Assembly: GCA_023431045.1 (NCBI GenBank)
Contig: JAEYXZ010000003.1
Location: forward strand, 1-8,325
Direction of reading: 5' to 3'
Origin: Bacillota bacterium
GTDB lineage: Bacteria; Bacillota_I; Bacilli_A; Acholeplasmatales; Acholeplasmataceae
Length of the DNA: 8,325 nucleotides
Shown one piece after another: positions 1 to 6,626 of the stretch. The translations under genes were made by a program, and so were the position numbers. A model generated the notes under the pieces. That model searched no databases and was not told where the DNA came from. It saw only the letters and a program-made list of their open reading frames with translations. Positions within the stretch are counted from its first letter, which is position 1, and each line of letters opens with the position of its first letter.

Positions 1-9
1 GGTTTACTC

Positions 10-144
10 ATGAAAAGAACCTATCAACCAAGTAAAATTAAGCATCAAAGAACACATGGATTTAGAGCTCGTATGGCGACAGCAAATGGTCGTAAAGTAC
101 TCGCAAGAAGAAGAGCTAAAGGCCGTCACGTATTAACTGTATAA
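10..144 (+). CDS. rpmH: 50S ribosomal protein L34
   Basis: This is a complete 44-codon gene for L34, a small, very basic protein of the large ribosomal subunit that binds 23S rRNA. The protein begins MKRTYQPSKIKHQRTHGFRA and continues with RMATANGRKVLARRRAKGR, the family signature over the whole length. Forty-four residues is the normal bacterial size. The ATG at 10 gives the canonical MKRTYQPS start; its ribosome binding site must lie at or beyond the left edge, because only nine bases precede it. It is the first visible gene of the rpmH-rnpA-yidC-jag cluster, which usually sits next to dnaA and oriC. A hairpin follows before rnpA. Identification is secure. Confidence 0.98.
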   Translation: MKRTYQPSKIKHQRTHGFRARMATANGRKVLARRRAKGRHVLTV

Positions 145-172
145 TTGAATCTATCAATTTTAAAAAACTCGG

Positions 173-223
173 ACTACTCGATAAATTGAACGATATATGA
201 TATTGTTTTATTGAGTAGTTTTT
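173..223 (+). terminator. Hairpin with T-run between rpmH and rnpA (terminator or attenuator)
   Basis: ACTACTCGATAAA at 173-185 pairs with TTTATTGAGTAGT at 207-219 (13 pairs, one of them a G-U wobble), with a 21-nt loop and a T-run at 219-223. This resembles a leaky intrinsic terminator. The long loop and AT-rich stem make it weaker than the terminator after jag. No good promoter is visible between it and rnpA, so rnpA probably depends on read-through. An RNA processing site is an alternative. Confidence 0.6.
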
Positions 224-245
224 ATTTATTTAAAAGAGGGGTTTC

Positions 246-590
246 ATGAATCGTACATATAGTGTCAAAAAACAGGAAGAAATTGATCAAATTTTTTCAG
301 CTAAAAATTCATACGGAAATAAAGAGTTTGCTATCTATATAAAAGATCATGATTATCCGCATTTTAGATTTGCATTATCGATTGGTAAAAAGTTTGGAAT
401 TGCTGTATTAAGAAACAAAGCAAAAAGACAAATACGAGCAATCTTAACAACCCATAAGAATCAAATTGATCAAACGAAAGAATTCGTTATTGTGATTAAA
501 CCAAGAGTTAAAGAATTGAGATTCAAAGATATTAATGAATCATTATTAAAGATGATGAATAAAGCAAAATTAATGATAGAAGAGGATTAA
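246..590 (+). CDS. rnpA: Ribonuclease P protein component
   Basis: RnpA is the protein subunit of RNase P. It binds the catalytic RNA and the 5' leader of precursor tRNA, enabling 5'-end maturation in the cytoplasm. The 114-residue length is normal. The conserved signature is clear: FALSIGKKFG at about 42-51, followed by RNKAKRQIR at 56-64, which is the RNxxKR family motif (R56, N57, K60, R61). The N-terminal stretch has the usual 'YSVKKQEEIDQIF' pattern. The ATG at 246 is preceded by AGAGGGG (235-241), spaced four bases away. It lies between rpmH and yidC and ends two bases before the yidC start, so it is probably translationally coupled to yidC. A hairpin upstream may lower its expression relative to rpmH. 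Confidence 0.97.
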   Translation: MNRTYSVKKQEEIDQIFSAKNSYGNKEFAIYIKDHDYPHFRFALSIGKKFGIAVLRNKAKRQIRAILTTHKNQIDQTKEFVIVIKPRVKELRFKDINESLLKMMNKAKLMIEED

Positions 591-592
591 AA

Positions 593-2233
593 ATGCGTAA
601 AATATATGTTTTACTTACAGTGTTAGCATTAACTCTAGTACTGTTTGCGTGTAGCCCTGATACAAGCCAAATTGGTGCGTTCATTGTACCAAATAAAATT
701 GTTTATACTGAGGCTGAAACAACCGTCTCCGGTGGCATTACTGTGCCATCAATCGAAATTGATGACTTTAGTTATTATGCATTAAGAAAGAATAACACAG
801 TCACTAAAGAAACCATTAACTTAGGAACCGATGTTACCTTTACTTCTGAAGGTCTAGGTATTGTCAGAGTTAAAGTTAAAGATGAATTCTATCGCGTGTA
901 TCTATATCAAGCACCACTAGAATTTTCAACTGAAGGTGAACTTCAATTATGGGTAACTGGTGACTTTGATCGTGTGGATGAAATTGAACCAGGTGATGTC
1001 ACTTCATCAACCATTCTTAAGGTTAATGAAGGTGGTGGAGTTTACTACCGAGTAACCGGAACACCTCTCAATGATTTTGAAGATGATCTAACAGAGTTTG
1101 ACTTTGGTTACTACTCTGTTGGTGCACTTGCTTTTAATCCATCATTAACAGAGGCACAAAAGACGCTAGCTGTCCAAAAGCTTTTATTAACACCGCAAGC
1201 AAGTAAAGTTAGCTTTGATTCTTTTAGAATCATGTCAGCAAATTATAATACAACTTCAAACGATGGTGTTACATTATCAGAAATTGATGAAGATTGGATT
1301 ACCTATCCTGAAGGATATGAACAAAATATCTTCAAAATGGCTTCAAGTAATGCAATTTCAATTCATAATGGCACATTTAGTACAACCATTAATAATACAA
1401 CCTATAAACCAATTGATAATGAATTACCAATTAACTGGAATTTAGAACACAATCTGATGGGTTATATTTGGGATTTTGCCTTAATTATTCCAATTTCATT
1501 CATAATGTCCTTCTTTGGTGGACTCTTCGGGCTTAATAGTTTCGCGATTGGTATTATATTTGCAACCATCATCGTTAGAACTCTCGCATGGCCAATTTAT
1601 GCTAAAACCAATGATATGAGTATTAAGATGGCTGTTGCACAACCAGAAATGGCAAAACTTCAACAGAAATATCAGATGCGAAAAGATCCGGCCTCGCAAC
1701 AAAAGATGCAAATGGAAATGATGGCTTTATATAAGAAACACGGAATTTCAATTCTTGGATGTTTCACACCACTGATGCAAATGCCTTTATTCCTTGCGAT
1801 GTTCCAAACCGTTTATCGTATCACTAGAGCTGGTGGGGTATTTACTGAACATGTTTCACAAACATCAATCTTCGGCTTAGATTTCTTAAATCTATCAACC
1901 GGCGGTTGGACCGAACCATTCACTTATGTCCTTGCAGCAATTGTTGGTGTAACGATGTTCTTACTTCAAAAGATTGCATCTAAGAAACCAAGTTATGCTA
2001 AAAACACTGGCACACAAGTAAAAACCGATCAACAAGCTCAAACCGAAAGAACCATGAAGATGGTATCTTGGATCATGGTTGGTATGATGGTCTTAACAAC
2101 AATGGCATCCGTCAATGCACTTGGATTCTATTGGGTTATTGGTAACTTATATTCATTAGGCCAAACATTAATTAATAGAAGATTAAACGAAAAGAAATAC
2201 GAAAAAGCTAAAAACGCACAATCGATTGTTTAA
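593..2233 (+). CDS. yidC: YidC/Oxa1 family membrane protein insertase, lipoprotein type
   Basis: YidC inserts and folds proteins in the cytoplasmic membrane, alone or with the Sec translocon. The N-terminus is a lipoprotein signal with lipobox LFAC (17-20), so Cys20 should be lipidated. Residues about 21-285 form a long extracytoplasmic region that is not in typical short Gram-positive SpoIIIJ proteins. The Oxa1 domain covers about 288-535: hydrophobic segments near 290-335 containing the conserved membrane Arg329 (IIVRTLAWP), a cytosolic helical hairpin (MAVAQPEMAKLQQKYQ to MMALYKKHG), then GCFTPLMQMPLFLAMF and further membrane helices up to GFYWVIGNLYSLGQT. A short basic tail follows. The ATG at 593 uses the AGAAGAGGA inside the end of rnpA. 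The insertase assignment is firm; the role of the outer domain is not known from sequence. Confidence 0.95.
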   Translation: MRKIYVLLTVLALTLVLFACSPDTSQIGAFIVPNKIVYTEAETTVSGGITVPSIEIDDFSYYALRKNNTVTKETINLGTDVTFTSEGLGIVRVKVKDEFYRVYLYQAPLEFSTEGELQLWVTGDFDRVDEIEPGDVTSSTILKVNEGGGVYYRVTGTPLNDFEDDLTEFDFGYYSVGALAFNPSLTEAQKTLAVQKLLLTPQASKVSFDSFRIMSANYNTTSNDGVTLSEIDEDWITYPEGYEQNIFKMASSNAISIHNGTFSTTINNTTYKPIDNELPINWNLEHNLMGYIWDFALIIPISFIMSFFGGLFGLNSFAIGIIFATIIVRTLAWPIYAKTNDMSIKMAVAQPEMAKLQQKYQMRKDPASQQKMQMEMMALYKKHGISILGCFTPLMQMPLFLAMFQTVYRITRAGGVFTEHVSQTSIFGLDFLNLSTGGWTEPFTYVLAAIVGVTMFLLQKIASKKPSYAKNTGTQVKTDQQAQTERTMKMVSWIMVGMMVLTTMASVNALGFYWVIGNLYSLGQTLINRRLNEKKYEKAKNAQSIV

Positions 2234-2249
2234 GGAGGGGTAATTAAAC

Positions 2250-2873
2250 ATGTTGAAAAAAGTTGAAATAGAAGCTAAAAATCCAGTTGAGGCAATGAAA
2301 AAAGCAACCGAACTATTAAAGATTGCTGAAAATAAAATCCAATTGGACGTTGTTAAAGAGAAAAAAGGATTGTTAGGTTTTGGATCATCAACCACATTCA
2401 CTGCAACACCAAAGATTGAAATAACAACTGAAGGTAAAGCCTATCTAGATGATATTATTGGTGCTCTAGGCATTGATGCGAAGATGGAAATTAGAAAAAT
2501 TAGCGAAAATGAAATCTTTTACCGTGTTCAATCAACCGAAAATGCATTACTCATCGGTAAAGATGGAAAAACCTTACTTGCACTTCAAACATTGCTACGC
2601 AATCACTTAAGTACTTTTGTTGATGAACCATTATTAATTACTTTAGATATCGGTAATTATCACGAAAATCGTAAGAGACAACTTGAAATTCTTGCAACAA
2701 AGACTGCTAAAGATGTTGCAAGAAGCAGAATTGCAGTAAAACTTGATCCAATGAATGCATTCGATCGTCGAATTATTCATGCGAAACTTTCAGAATGGCG
2801 TGATGTTGAAACCGAATCTGAAGGTGAAGGTGAAGAGCGCGCAATCATTATTCGTCCTAAGAAAAACAACTAA
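2250..2873 (+). CDS. jag: Jag/KhpB RNA-binding protein (Jag-N, KH and R3H domains)
   Basis: This 207-residue protein has the three-part Jag (SpoIIIJ-associated, also KhpB/EloR) architecture. The Jag-N domain is at about 1-50, ending in the typical KKGLLGFGSS. A KH domain follows at about 66-135 with the RNA-contacting GxxG loop GKDG (103-106, context LIGKDGKTLLALQ). An R3H single-strand nucleic-acid-binding domain lies at about 140-203, with R173-x3-H177 in FDRRIIHAKL. In Firmicutes such proteins bind many RNAs and influence cell elongation and division; that role is inferred from the family. The ATG at 2250 has a strong site AAGGAGGGG (2232-2240) that overlaps the yidC stop codon, so the two genes form one operon. 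The gene ends just before the operon terminator. Confidence 0.95.
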   Translation: MLKKVEIEAKNPVEAMKKATELLKIAENKIQLDVVKEKKGLLGFGSSTTFTATPKIEITTEGKAYLDDIIGALGIDAKMEIRKISENEIFYRVQSTENALLIGKDGKTLLALQTLLRNHLSTFVDEPLLITLDIGNYHENRKRQLEILATKTAKDVARSRIAVKLDPMNAFDRRIIHAKLSEWRDVETESEGEGEERAIIIRPKKNN

Positions 2874-2878
2874 ACATG

Positions 2879-2906
2879 AGTACATGGTGCATACCATGTG
2901 CTTTTT
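2879..2906 (+). terminator. Intrinsic terminator of the rpmH-rnpA-yidC-jag operon
   Basis: AGTACATGG (2879-2887) pairs with CCATGTGCT (2894-2902) around a six-base loop, giving nine pairs with one G-U. The T-run TTTTT (2902-2906) follows at once. It begins six bases after the jag stop codon. Its T-run overlaps the promoter elements of the next gene. Confidence 0.85.
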
Positions 2907-2914
2907 GTTATAAA
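2906..2914 (+). promoter_or_regulatory. Extended -10 promoter for the hydrolase-rmuC unit
   Basis: TGT at 2906-2908 directly precedes TATAAA (2909-2914), matching the extended -10 form TGnTATAAT. No good -35 box is seen at the right distance (GGTGCA at 2886-2891), as extended -10 promoters allow. Transcription would start near 2921, only about two bases before the ATG at 2923. The promoter is inferred from the match and from the need to restart transcription after the jag terminator. Confidence 0.55.
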
Positions 2915-2922
2915 ATGAAAAT

Positions 2923-3813
2923 ATGAAGATATTTAAAAAGATAGTCAAATGGTTTTTCATCTTAATCTTGTTCCTCATTTTTTATAGCTTTGGATCAACG
3001 CTTTTTGAGCACGTTCAAATTAGTCAAATGGTTGATGAGTTTAAATCACGAGCTTATGATTCATATGAACTTAATGGTTTTACTTACCATCCGGTCAAGC
3101 GTGAACACGATTATGAACTCTATGATGAAAGAAATGTTTTCTCAGACGCTGCTAAAATGCGTCCAGGTGTTGAAGGCGATGTTCTAGCCACTCAAGACTC
3201 ACCATTTCCTTATGTTCCAGTCGTTCATGAGTTTGTTAGTTTCTATTTTGGTGGTCATGCCGCATTAGTATCAGGACCCAATAACATCATTCAATCAACA
3301 GGTGTACCACCCAATGGATTTCTTGATTTTCCACATATGTGGAAGGTTATAACCCATCCCGGATTTGATACCGATAATTCCTTAAGTGTTGCTGCAACGG
3401 AAACGAATAATTATTGGCTTCAAAAAATGCGTAATGAGTCCCACGCAGAGTATCCGTATTATGGTGAATATTACCGAGAAAAAATCTTCACATTAAGACC
3501 TAGATATAGTGATATATCGACGATTGATGAGGAAGTTGATGAATTACTAAATTTTGGTCAATCACTCGTTGGTCGTGGTTTATATAACTACTTATGGATT
3601 TTTGATACAGAGTATAAATACTATTGTTCAGATTTAGTATCAAGGGCGTTTGAAACAATGAGTAAAAAGACGAATCGATCATATAACCTCAATCAAGATG
3701 GTTTCATCACAACGATCAATGATATTATTATTTCAAAGGATGTCTATTTAACAATCTTTAAAGAGACAGTTAATGATGAGATCCATATTTATTATTTAGA
3801 AGATGTCGTTTAA
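2923..3813 (+). CDS. Membrane-anchored YiiX/NlpC-P60-like (permuted papain-fold) hydrolase
   Basis: This 296-residue protein starts with a basic end and one hydrophobic helix (about 9-28), an uncleaved signal anchor that would place the rest outside the cytoplasm. The body resembles the YiiX/YebB-like permuted NlpC/P60 superfamily, in which His precedes Cys. Visible elements are RPGVEGDVL (80-88, the GD turn), GGHAALV with candidate catalytic His112, IIQSTG shortly after, and YYCSDLVSRAF with candidate nucleophile Cys235. Family members are amidases or peptidases of cell-wall peptides or lipids; the substrate here is unknown, and in a wall-less cell peptidoglycan may be absent. No Shine-Dalgarno sequence precedes ATG 2923 and the predicted transcript is nearly leaderless. 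A competing ATG at 2915 reads only three codons before a stop. rmuC follows directly. Confidence 0.7.
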   Translation: MKIFKKIVKWFFILILFLIFYSFGSTLFEHVQISQMVDEFKSRAYDSYELNGFTYHPVKREHDYELYDERNVFSDAAKMRPGVEGDVLATQDSPFPYVPVVHEFVSFYFGGHAALVSGPNNIIQSTGVPPNGFLDFPHMWKVITHPGFDTDNSLSVAATETNNYWLQKMRNESHAEYPYYGEYYREKIFTLRPRYSDISTIDEEVDELLNFGQSLVGRGLYNYLWIFDTEYKYYCSDLVSRAFETMSKKTNRSYNLNQDGFITTINDIIISKDVYLTIFKETVNDEIHIYYLEDVV

Positions 3814-3826
3814 GGGGGGTATTTTA

Positions 3827-4963
3827 ATGACTGAAGCAATCATCACATTAAGCATATTAAGTGGATTATTGGCCATCGGAATGGTGGTTATGTTGGTTTT
3901 ATTCCTTAAAAGAAAACCACAACAAGATGATATCGAACAAAGAGGCCGTAATCAACAGGAAGTTTTATCCAAAATTGAAGCTCTTAAAGCAGAAATAGCA
4001 AGCGAAATTGTCACAGTTAATTTAAAGAGTCAATCAGAAATTCAAAAAGAATTAAACGCATTTAAAGATACCGTCACAACAAAAGTGACAGAAAACGTTA
4101 ATACCATCAATGAAAAGGTTGAATTACGACTCAAAGAAGGTTTTTCAACAACCGATACCTTATATAAAGGTATAACCGAAAGATTAGCCGTTATTGATTC
4201 GACCCAAAAGAACATCGAAAAATTAGCAACAAACGTCGATGAACTTTCCTCACTCTTATCAGATAAGAAACTTAGAGGGATGTTTGGTGAGGGTCAGCTT
4301 TATCAAATTCTTGATAATGTTTTCGGAGAAGGAAATACAAACTCCTTTGAAAAACAAAAGATGTTATCAAATAATACGATGGTTGATGCACTACTCCATG
4401 GTCCAGTTGGTGTTGGAGATATCGCAATTGACTCTAAATTCCCACTTGAAAACTATTTATTAATGAATAATGACGATGCATCTAAAGATGATCGTAATAA
4501 AGCTGAGAAGGACTTTAAAATCAATATTAAGAAACATATTGATGATATCTCAGGAAAATACATTATTAAAGGTGAAACGGCCGATCAAGCCATCATGTTT
4601 ATTCCAGCTGAGGCAATCTTTGCAGAACTACATGCTAAATACCCAGAATTAATTAGTTATGCACAAGAAAAACACGTTTGGATTACATCTCCGACGACAC
4701 TTGTCTATATGTCAACGATGATTTATGTTATCGCATCCAATGTTGAACGTGAAAAATCAGCAAAGAAAATGCTTGATGAAATCGAAAAATTACTCTCTGA
4801 TTTCAGATTATTCTATGAAAGATTCCAAAAAATCAAAGGAAATATCCAAACCTTAACTAAAACAACCGATGATGCTGAAAAAACACTCAATCGGGTTAAC
4901 AATAAAGTCGCAAAGATAGCAAAAGCTGATTTTGAACTACTTGAAGAACACCAAGAAGAGTAA
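3827..4963 (+). CDS. rmuC: RmuC family DNA recombination protein
   Basis: RmuC proteins limit inversions and rearrangements at short inverted repeats in E. coli and are predicted to be nucleases. The 378-residue product has an N-terminal membrane helix (about 4-27), then a long coiled-coil-like region (about 40-145) and the RmuC domain (about 145-340). Family motifs are GMFGEGQLYQILDNVF, VGDIAIDSKFP and IMFIPAEAIFAELH. D198, D202 and K204 in the second motif fit a PD-(D/E)xK-type active site. I chose ATG 3827, which has AAGGGGGG (3812-3818) at a suitable distance; an in-frame ATG at 3803 would add eight residues but lies inside the upstream gene and has no binding site. The site overlaps the upstream stop codon, so translation is probably coupled. 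Confidence 0.93.
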   Translation: MTEAIITLSILSGLLAIGMVVMLVLFLKRKPQQDDIEQRGRNQQEVLSKIEALKAEIASEIVTVNLKSQSEIQKELNAFKDTVTTKVTENVNTINEKVELRLKEGFSTTDTLYKGITERLAVIDSTQKNIEKLATNVDELSSLLSDKKLRGMFGEGQLYQILDNVFGEGNTNSFEKQKMLSNNTMVDALLHGPVGVGDIAIDSKFPLENYLLMNNDDASKDDRNKAEKDFKINIKKHIDDISGKYIIKGETADQAIMFIPAEAIFAELHAKYPELISYAQEKHVWITSPTTLVYMSTMIYVIASNVEREKSAKKMLDEIEKLLSDFRLFYERFQKIKGNIQTLTKTTDDAEKTLNRVNNKVAKIAKADFELLEEHQEE

Positions 4964-4965
4964 AA

Positions 4966-4988
4966 AAAAGACACATTTTGTGTCTTTT
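4966..4988. terminator. Bidirectional terminator between rmuC and the convergent glycosyltransferase gene
   Basis: AAAAGACACA (4966-4975) pairs perfectly with TGTGTCTTTT (4979-4988) around a TTT loop. An A-tract on the left and a T-tract on the right make it an intrinsic terminator on both strands. The right arm overlaps the first two bases (4987-4988) of the minus-strand stop codon, so the two genes share a minimal junction. Confidence 0.88.
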
Positions 4989-6249
4989 ATTTTAATAAAT
5001 CATCGCCTTTAACTTCACTTCTTTGAATCGGCTTCCAACTTGATTTAAATAGAATACCACAAGTAATTCCTAGTGCATATAAAATCATAAATAAAGGAAA
5101 CAACAAGATGCCTTTAATGATGTTCCAAGGCTTAGCTTTAATTCGTTTTTTCTCTAGAATATAGACCAATAACGCTTGAAAAATAAATGGAATAATAAAT
5201 CCAAACAACAAAATCATTCCAAGTAGTGATAAGGCACTCATGCCAGCCTGTTGACTTATTGAGAATTGATAAAAGAGGTTATATGTATAGTAGAACGGGA
5301 ACCAAATCACTCCAACGAGCGCCATTGGGATAAAAAACTCAGTTAAAAATAGATCTAAATAATAAAGTTTTCCAGTCGTTAAAAACTTAAATAAACAAGG
5401 AATTCCATATCTAAAAAAAGTATAGATTAATCCTCGCCCCATTCTCATGTTTCGTCTGAAAGTATCCTTAATCGTTTGAGGCTGATCATCATAAAACATG
5501 GCATCTTTAACGTAGTAAGATTTAGTCCCATGAATCAATTCATCGAGTGCAAAATCAACGTCTTCACTAATCCCCATATGTTTCCAACCCTGATTTTTTT
5601 CAATAATTGATGATGAAATCATCATCCCAGGACCAGTTAATAATTGACTAAGACCAAGTGCACTTCTAACATGACATGAAAAACGATTATCTCGAATATA
5701 CCAAAGTCCTGAGATAGCAGCAATCACGTTATCATCTAAGTTTTTAGCATTATTGTACCCTTTAGCAAGTTTTGCACCAGCACTATAAGCTTTATTCATT
5801 TCTAGTAAGTAATTCGATTCAACGATATTATCAGCATCAAACTTAACATAAAAATCATAACCGCGATTAAGTTTCATAATCTCATTAAATCCAAACTTCA
5901 AAGCATAGGCTAAACGATGGTGATTTGGATTAGTATCAGTATGCTTAAAAACAGTTGCACCTAATGATGTTGCAATCTCTGCAGTTTGATCTGTGCAATT
6001 GTCAGCAACAACAAAGACATCATAAAGTTCTTTTGGGTAATTAAGTTCATTAAGAGATTTTAATAAGTCTCCAATCACACCCTCTTCATTTTTTGCACAA
6101 ATAACAATGCCAACCTTATGTCTTTTATCAGTATTTGGGTACTTTTTTGCGGGTAGAAAGAAAAAGATGATAAAGATTAATTGTGTTGCAAAGCCAATCA
6201 TAAATAAAATTAAGATGACTTCATTGATTTGACTAAATACTTGATGCAC
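4987..6249 (-). CDS. Membrane-bound family 2 glycosyltransferase
   Basis: The product is a GT-A fold family 2 glycosyltransferase set between membrane helices, as in cellulose-synthase-like enzymes. Counting from the GTG start (420 residues), one N-terminal helix (about 7-32) precedes the catalytic domain: GIVICAKNEE (47-56), VVADNCTDQT (80-89), the metal/UDP-binding DAD (138-140) and SEDVDFALDE (228-237) with a likely catalytic ED. RRNMR (265-269) occupies the place of the Q/RxxRW motif, but Met replaces Trp. Three or four helices fill about 300-400. It probably transfers a sugar from a nucleotide donor to a membrane lipid or exported polysaccharide; the product cannot be told. A TTG at 6258 would extend it by three codons, but the AAGGGG site (6259-6264) touches that TTG and is nine bases from GTG 6249, so GTG is preferred. 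The gene is convergent with rmuC and divergent from asnS. Confidence 0.85.
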   Translation of the reverse strand: MHQVFSQINEVILILFMIGFATQLIFIIFFFLPAKKYPNTDKRHKVGIVICAKNEEGVIGDLLKSLNELNYPKELYDVFVVADNCTDQTAEIATSLGATVFKHTDTNPNHHRLAYALKFGFNEIMKLNRGYDFYVKFDADNIVESNYLLEMNKAYSAGAKLAKGYNNAKNLDDNVIAAISGLWYIRDNRFSCHVRSALGLSQLLTGPGMMISSSIIEKNQGWKHMGISEDVDFALDELIHGTKSYYVKDAMFYDDQPQTIKDTFRRNMRMGRGLIYTFFRYGIPCLFKFLTTGKLYYLDLFLTEFFIPMALVGVIWFPFYYTYNLFYQFSISQQAGMSALSLLGMILLFGFIIPFIFQALLVYILEKKRIKAKPWNIIKGILLFPLFMILYALGITCGILFKSSWKPIQRSEVKGDDLLK

Positions 6250-6282
6250 ACTGATCAACCCCTTGATGTTTGTCCTATTCTT

Positions 6283-6291
6283 ATCATATCA
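6283..6291 (-). promoter_or_regulatory. Extended -10 promoter for the glycosyltransferase gene
   Basis: Read on the minus strand, TGA (6291-6289) precedes TATGAT (6288-6283), an extended -10 element. A start near 6276 would give a leader of about 27 nt containing the AAGGGG ribosome binding site before GTG 6249. No convincing -35 box is visible. It lies about 45 bases from the divergent asnS promoter. Confidence 0.45.
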
Positions 6292-6336
6292 TATGCTAAT
6301 TTGATATAAATTGAATGTTATAAGCGAAATTCATTC

Positions 6337-6365
6337 TTGTTTCAAAGGGTAAATCATAGTATAAT
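6337..6365 (+). promoter_or_regulatory. Sigma-70-type promoter for the asnS T-box transcript
   Basis: TTGTTT (6337-6342) and a perfect TATAAT (6360-6365) are separated by 17 bases. Transcription should start near 6372, right before the first helix of the T-box leader. Confidence 0.8.
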
Positions 6366-6371
6366 CTATAT

Positions 6372-6610
6372 GAAATCGATGATAAGAAGAGTACGGTTAA
6401 TTTACTTTATAAGAAGAGAGTCAATATTTGGTGAAATTTGACAAAGTTGTAACCCGAAAAACCCTTTGAGAGACTGAAGAAAATCAAAAGATGAGTAGAA
6501 CAGTCCGTAACCCTTGCGTCAAAAGGAAAGATGAGTGCCAGGTAACTGGAACTAAGGTGGTACCGCGACTTTAGTCGTCCTTAGGGTGTTTTTACCTAAG
6601 GATTTTTATT
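6372..6610 (+). promoter_or_regulatory. T-box riboswitch leader of asnS
   Basis: This leader senses uncharged tRNA and lets transcription into asnS continue when asparaginyl-tRNA runs low. Stem I starts near 6385 and includes AGTA at 6390-6393, AGAGAG (about 6415-6420) and a distal hairpin capped by GGTG (6429-6432). ACTTT (6404-6408) pairs with AAAGT (6443-6447), and AAC at 6451-6453 in the following internal loop is the likely specifier codon, matching asparagine. Stem III is CCAG/CTGG (6538-6549). The T-box core AAGGTGGTACCGCG spans 6554-6567. CTAAGG (6552-6557) pairs with CCTTAG (6579-6584) as antiterminator, competing with the terminator at 6578-6607. The T-box call is secure; the specifier placement is by eye. 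Confidence 0.93.
6578..6607 (+). terminator. Regulated terminator of the asnS T-box
   Basis: TCCTTAGG (6578-6585) pairs with CCTAAGGA (6595-6602), followed by TTTTT (6603-6607). The left arm is the same segment that the antiterminator uses, so binding of uncharged tRNA would prevent this hairpin from forming. Confidence 0.9.
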
Positions 6611-6626
6611 TGCAAGGAGGAAGAAA

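Noticed and set aside
1215..1445. Other-frame ORF of about 76 codons inside yidC, and a similar minus-strand ORF at 1496-1711.
   Set aside because: Both are contained in the well-supported yidC frame and have no domain or credible start site of their own.
2790..2978. Minus-strand ORF across the jag end and the terminator.
   Set aside because: It runs through the operon terminator and the next gene's start, has no recognisable protein features, and is best explained as chance.
3803..3826. In-frame ATG at 3803 as an earlier rmuC start.
   Set aside because: It lies within the end of the upstream gene, has no ribosome binding site, and the extra eight residues would be encoded by the AAGGGGGG site that serves ATG 3827.
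4239..4652. Two other-frame ORFs within rmuC.
   Set aside because: They overlap conserved RmuC motifs in the main frame and encode low-complexity, unfamiliar sequence.
6250..6258. TTG at 6258 as the glycosyltransferase start.
   Set aside because: The AAGGGG site directly abuts this codon, which is too close; GTG 6249 sits nine bases from it.
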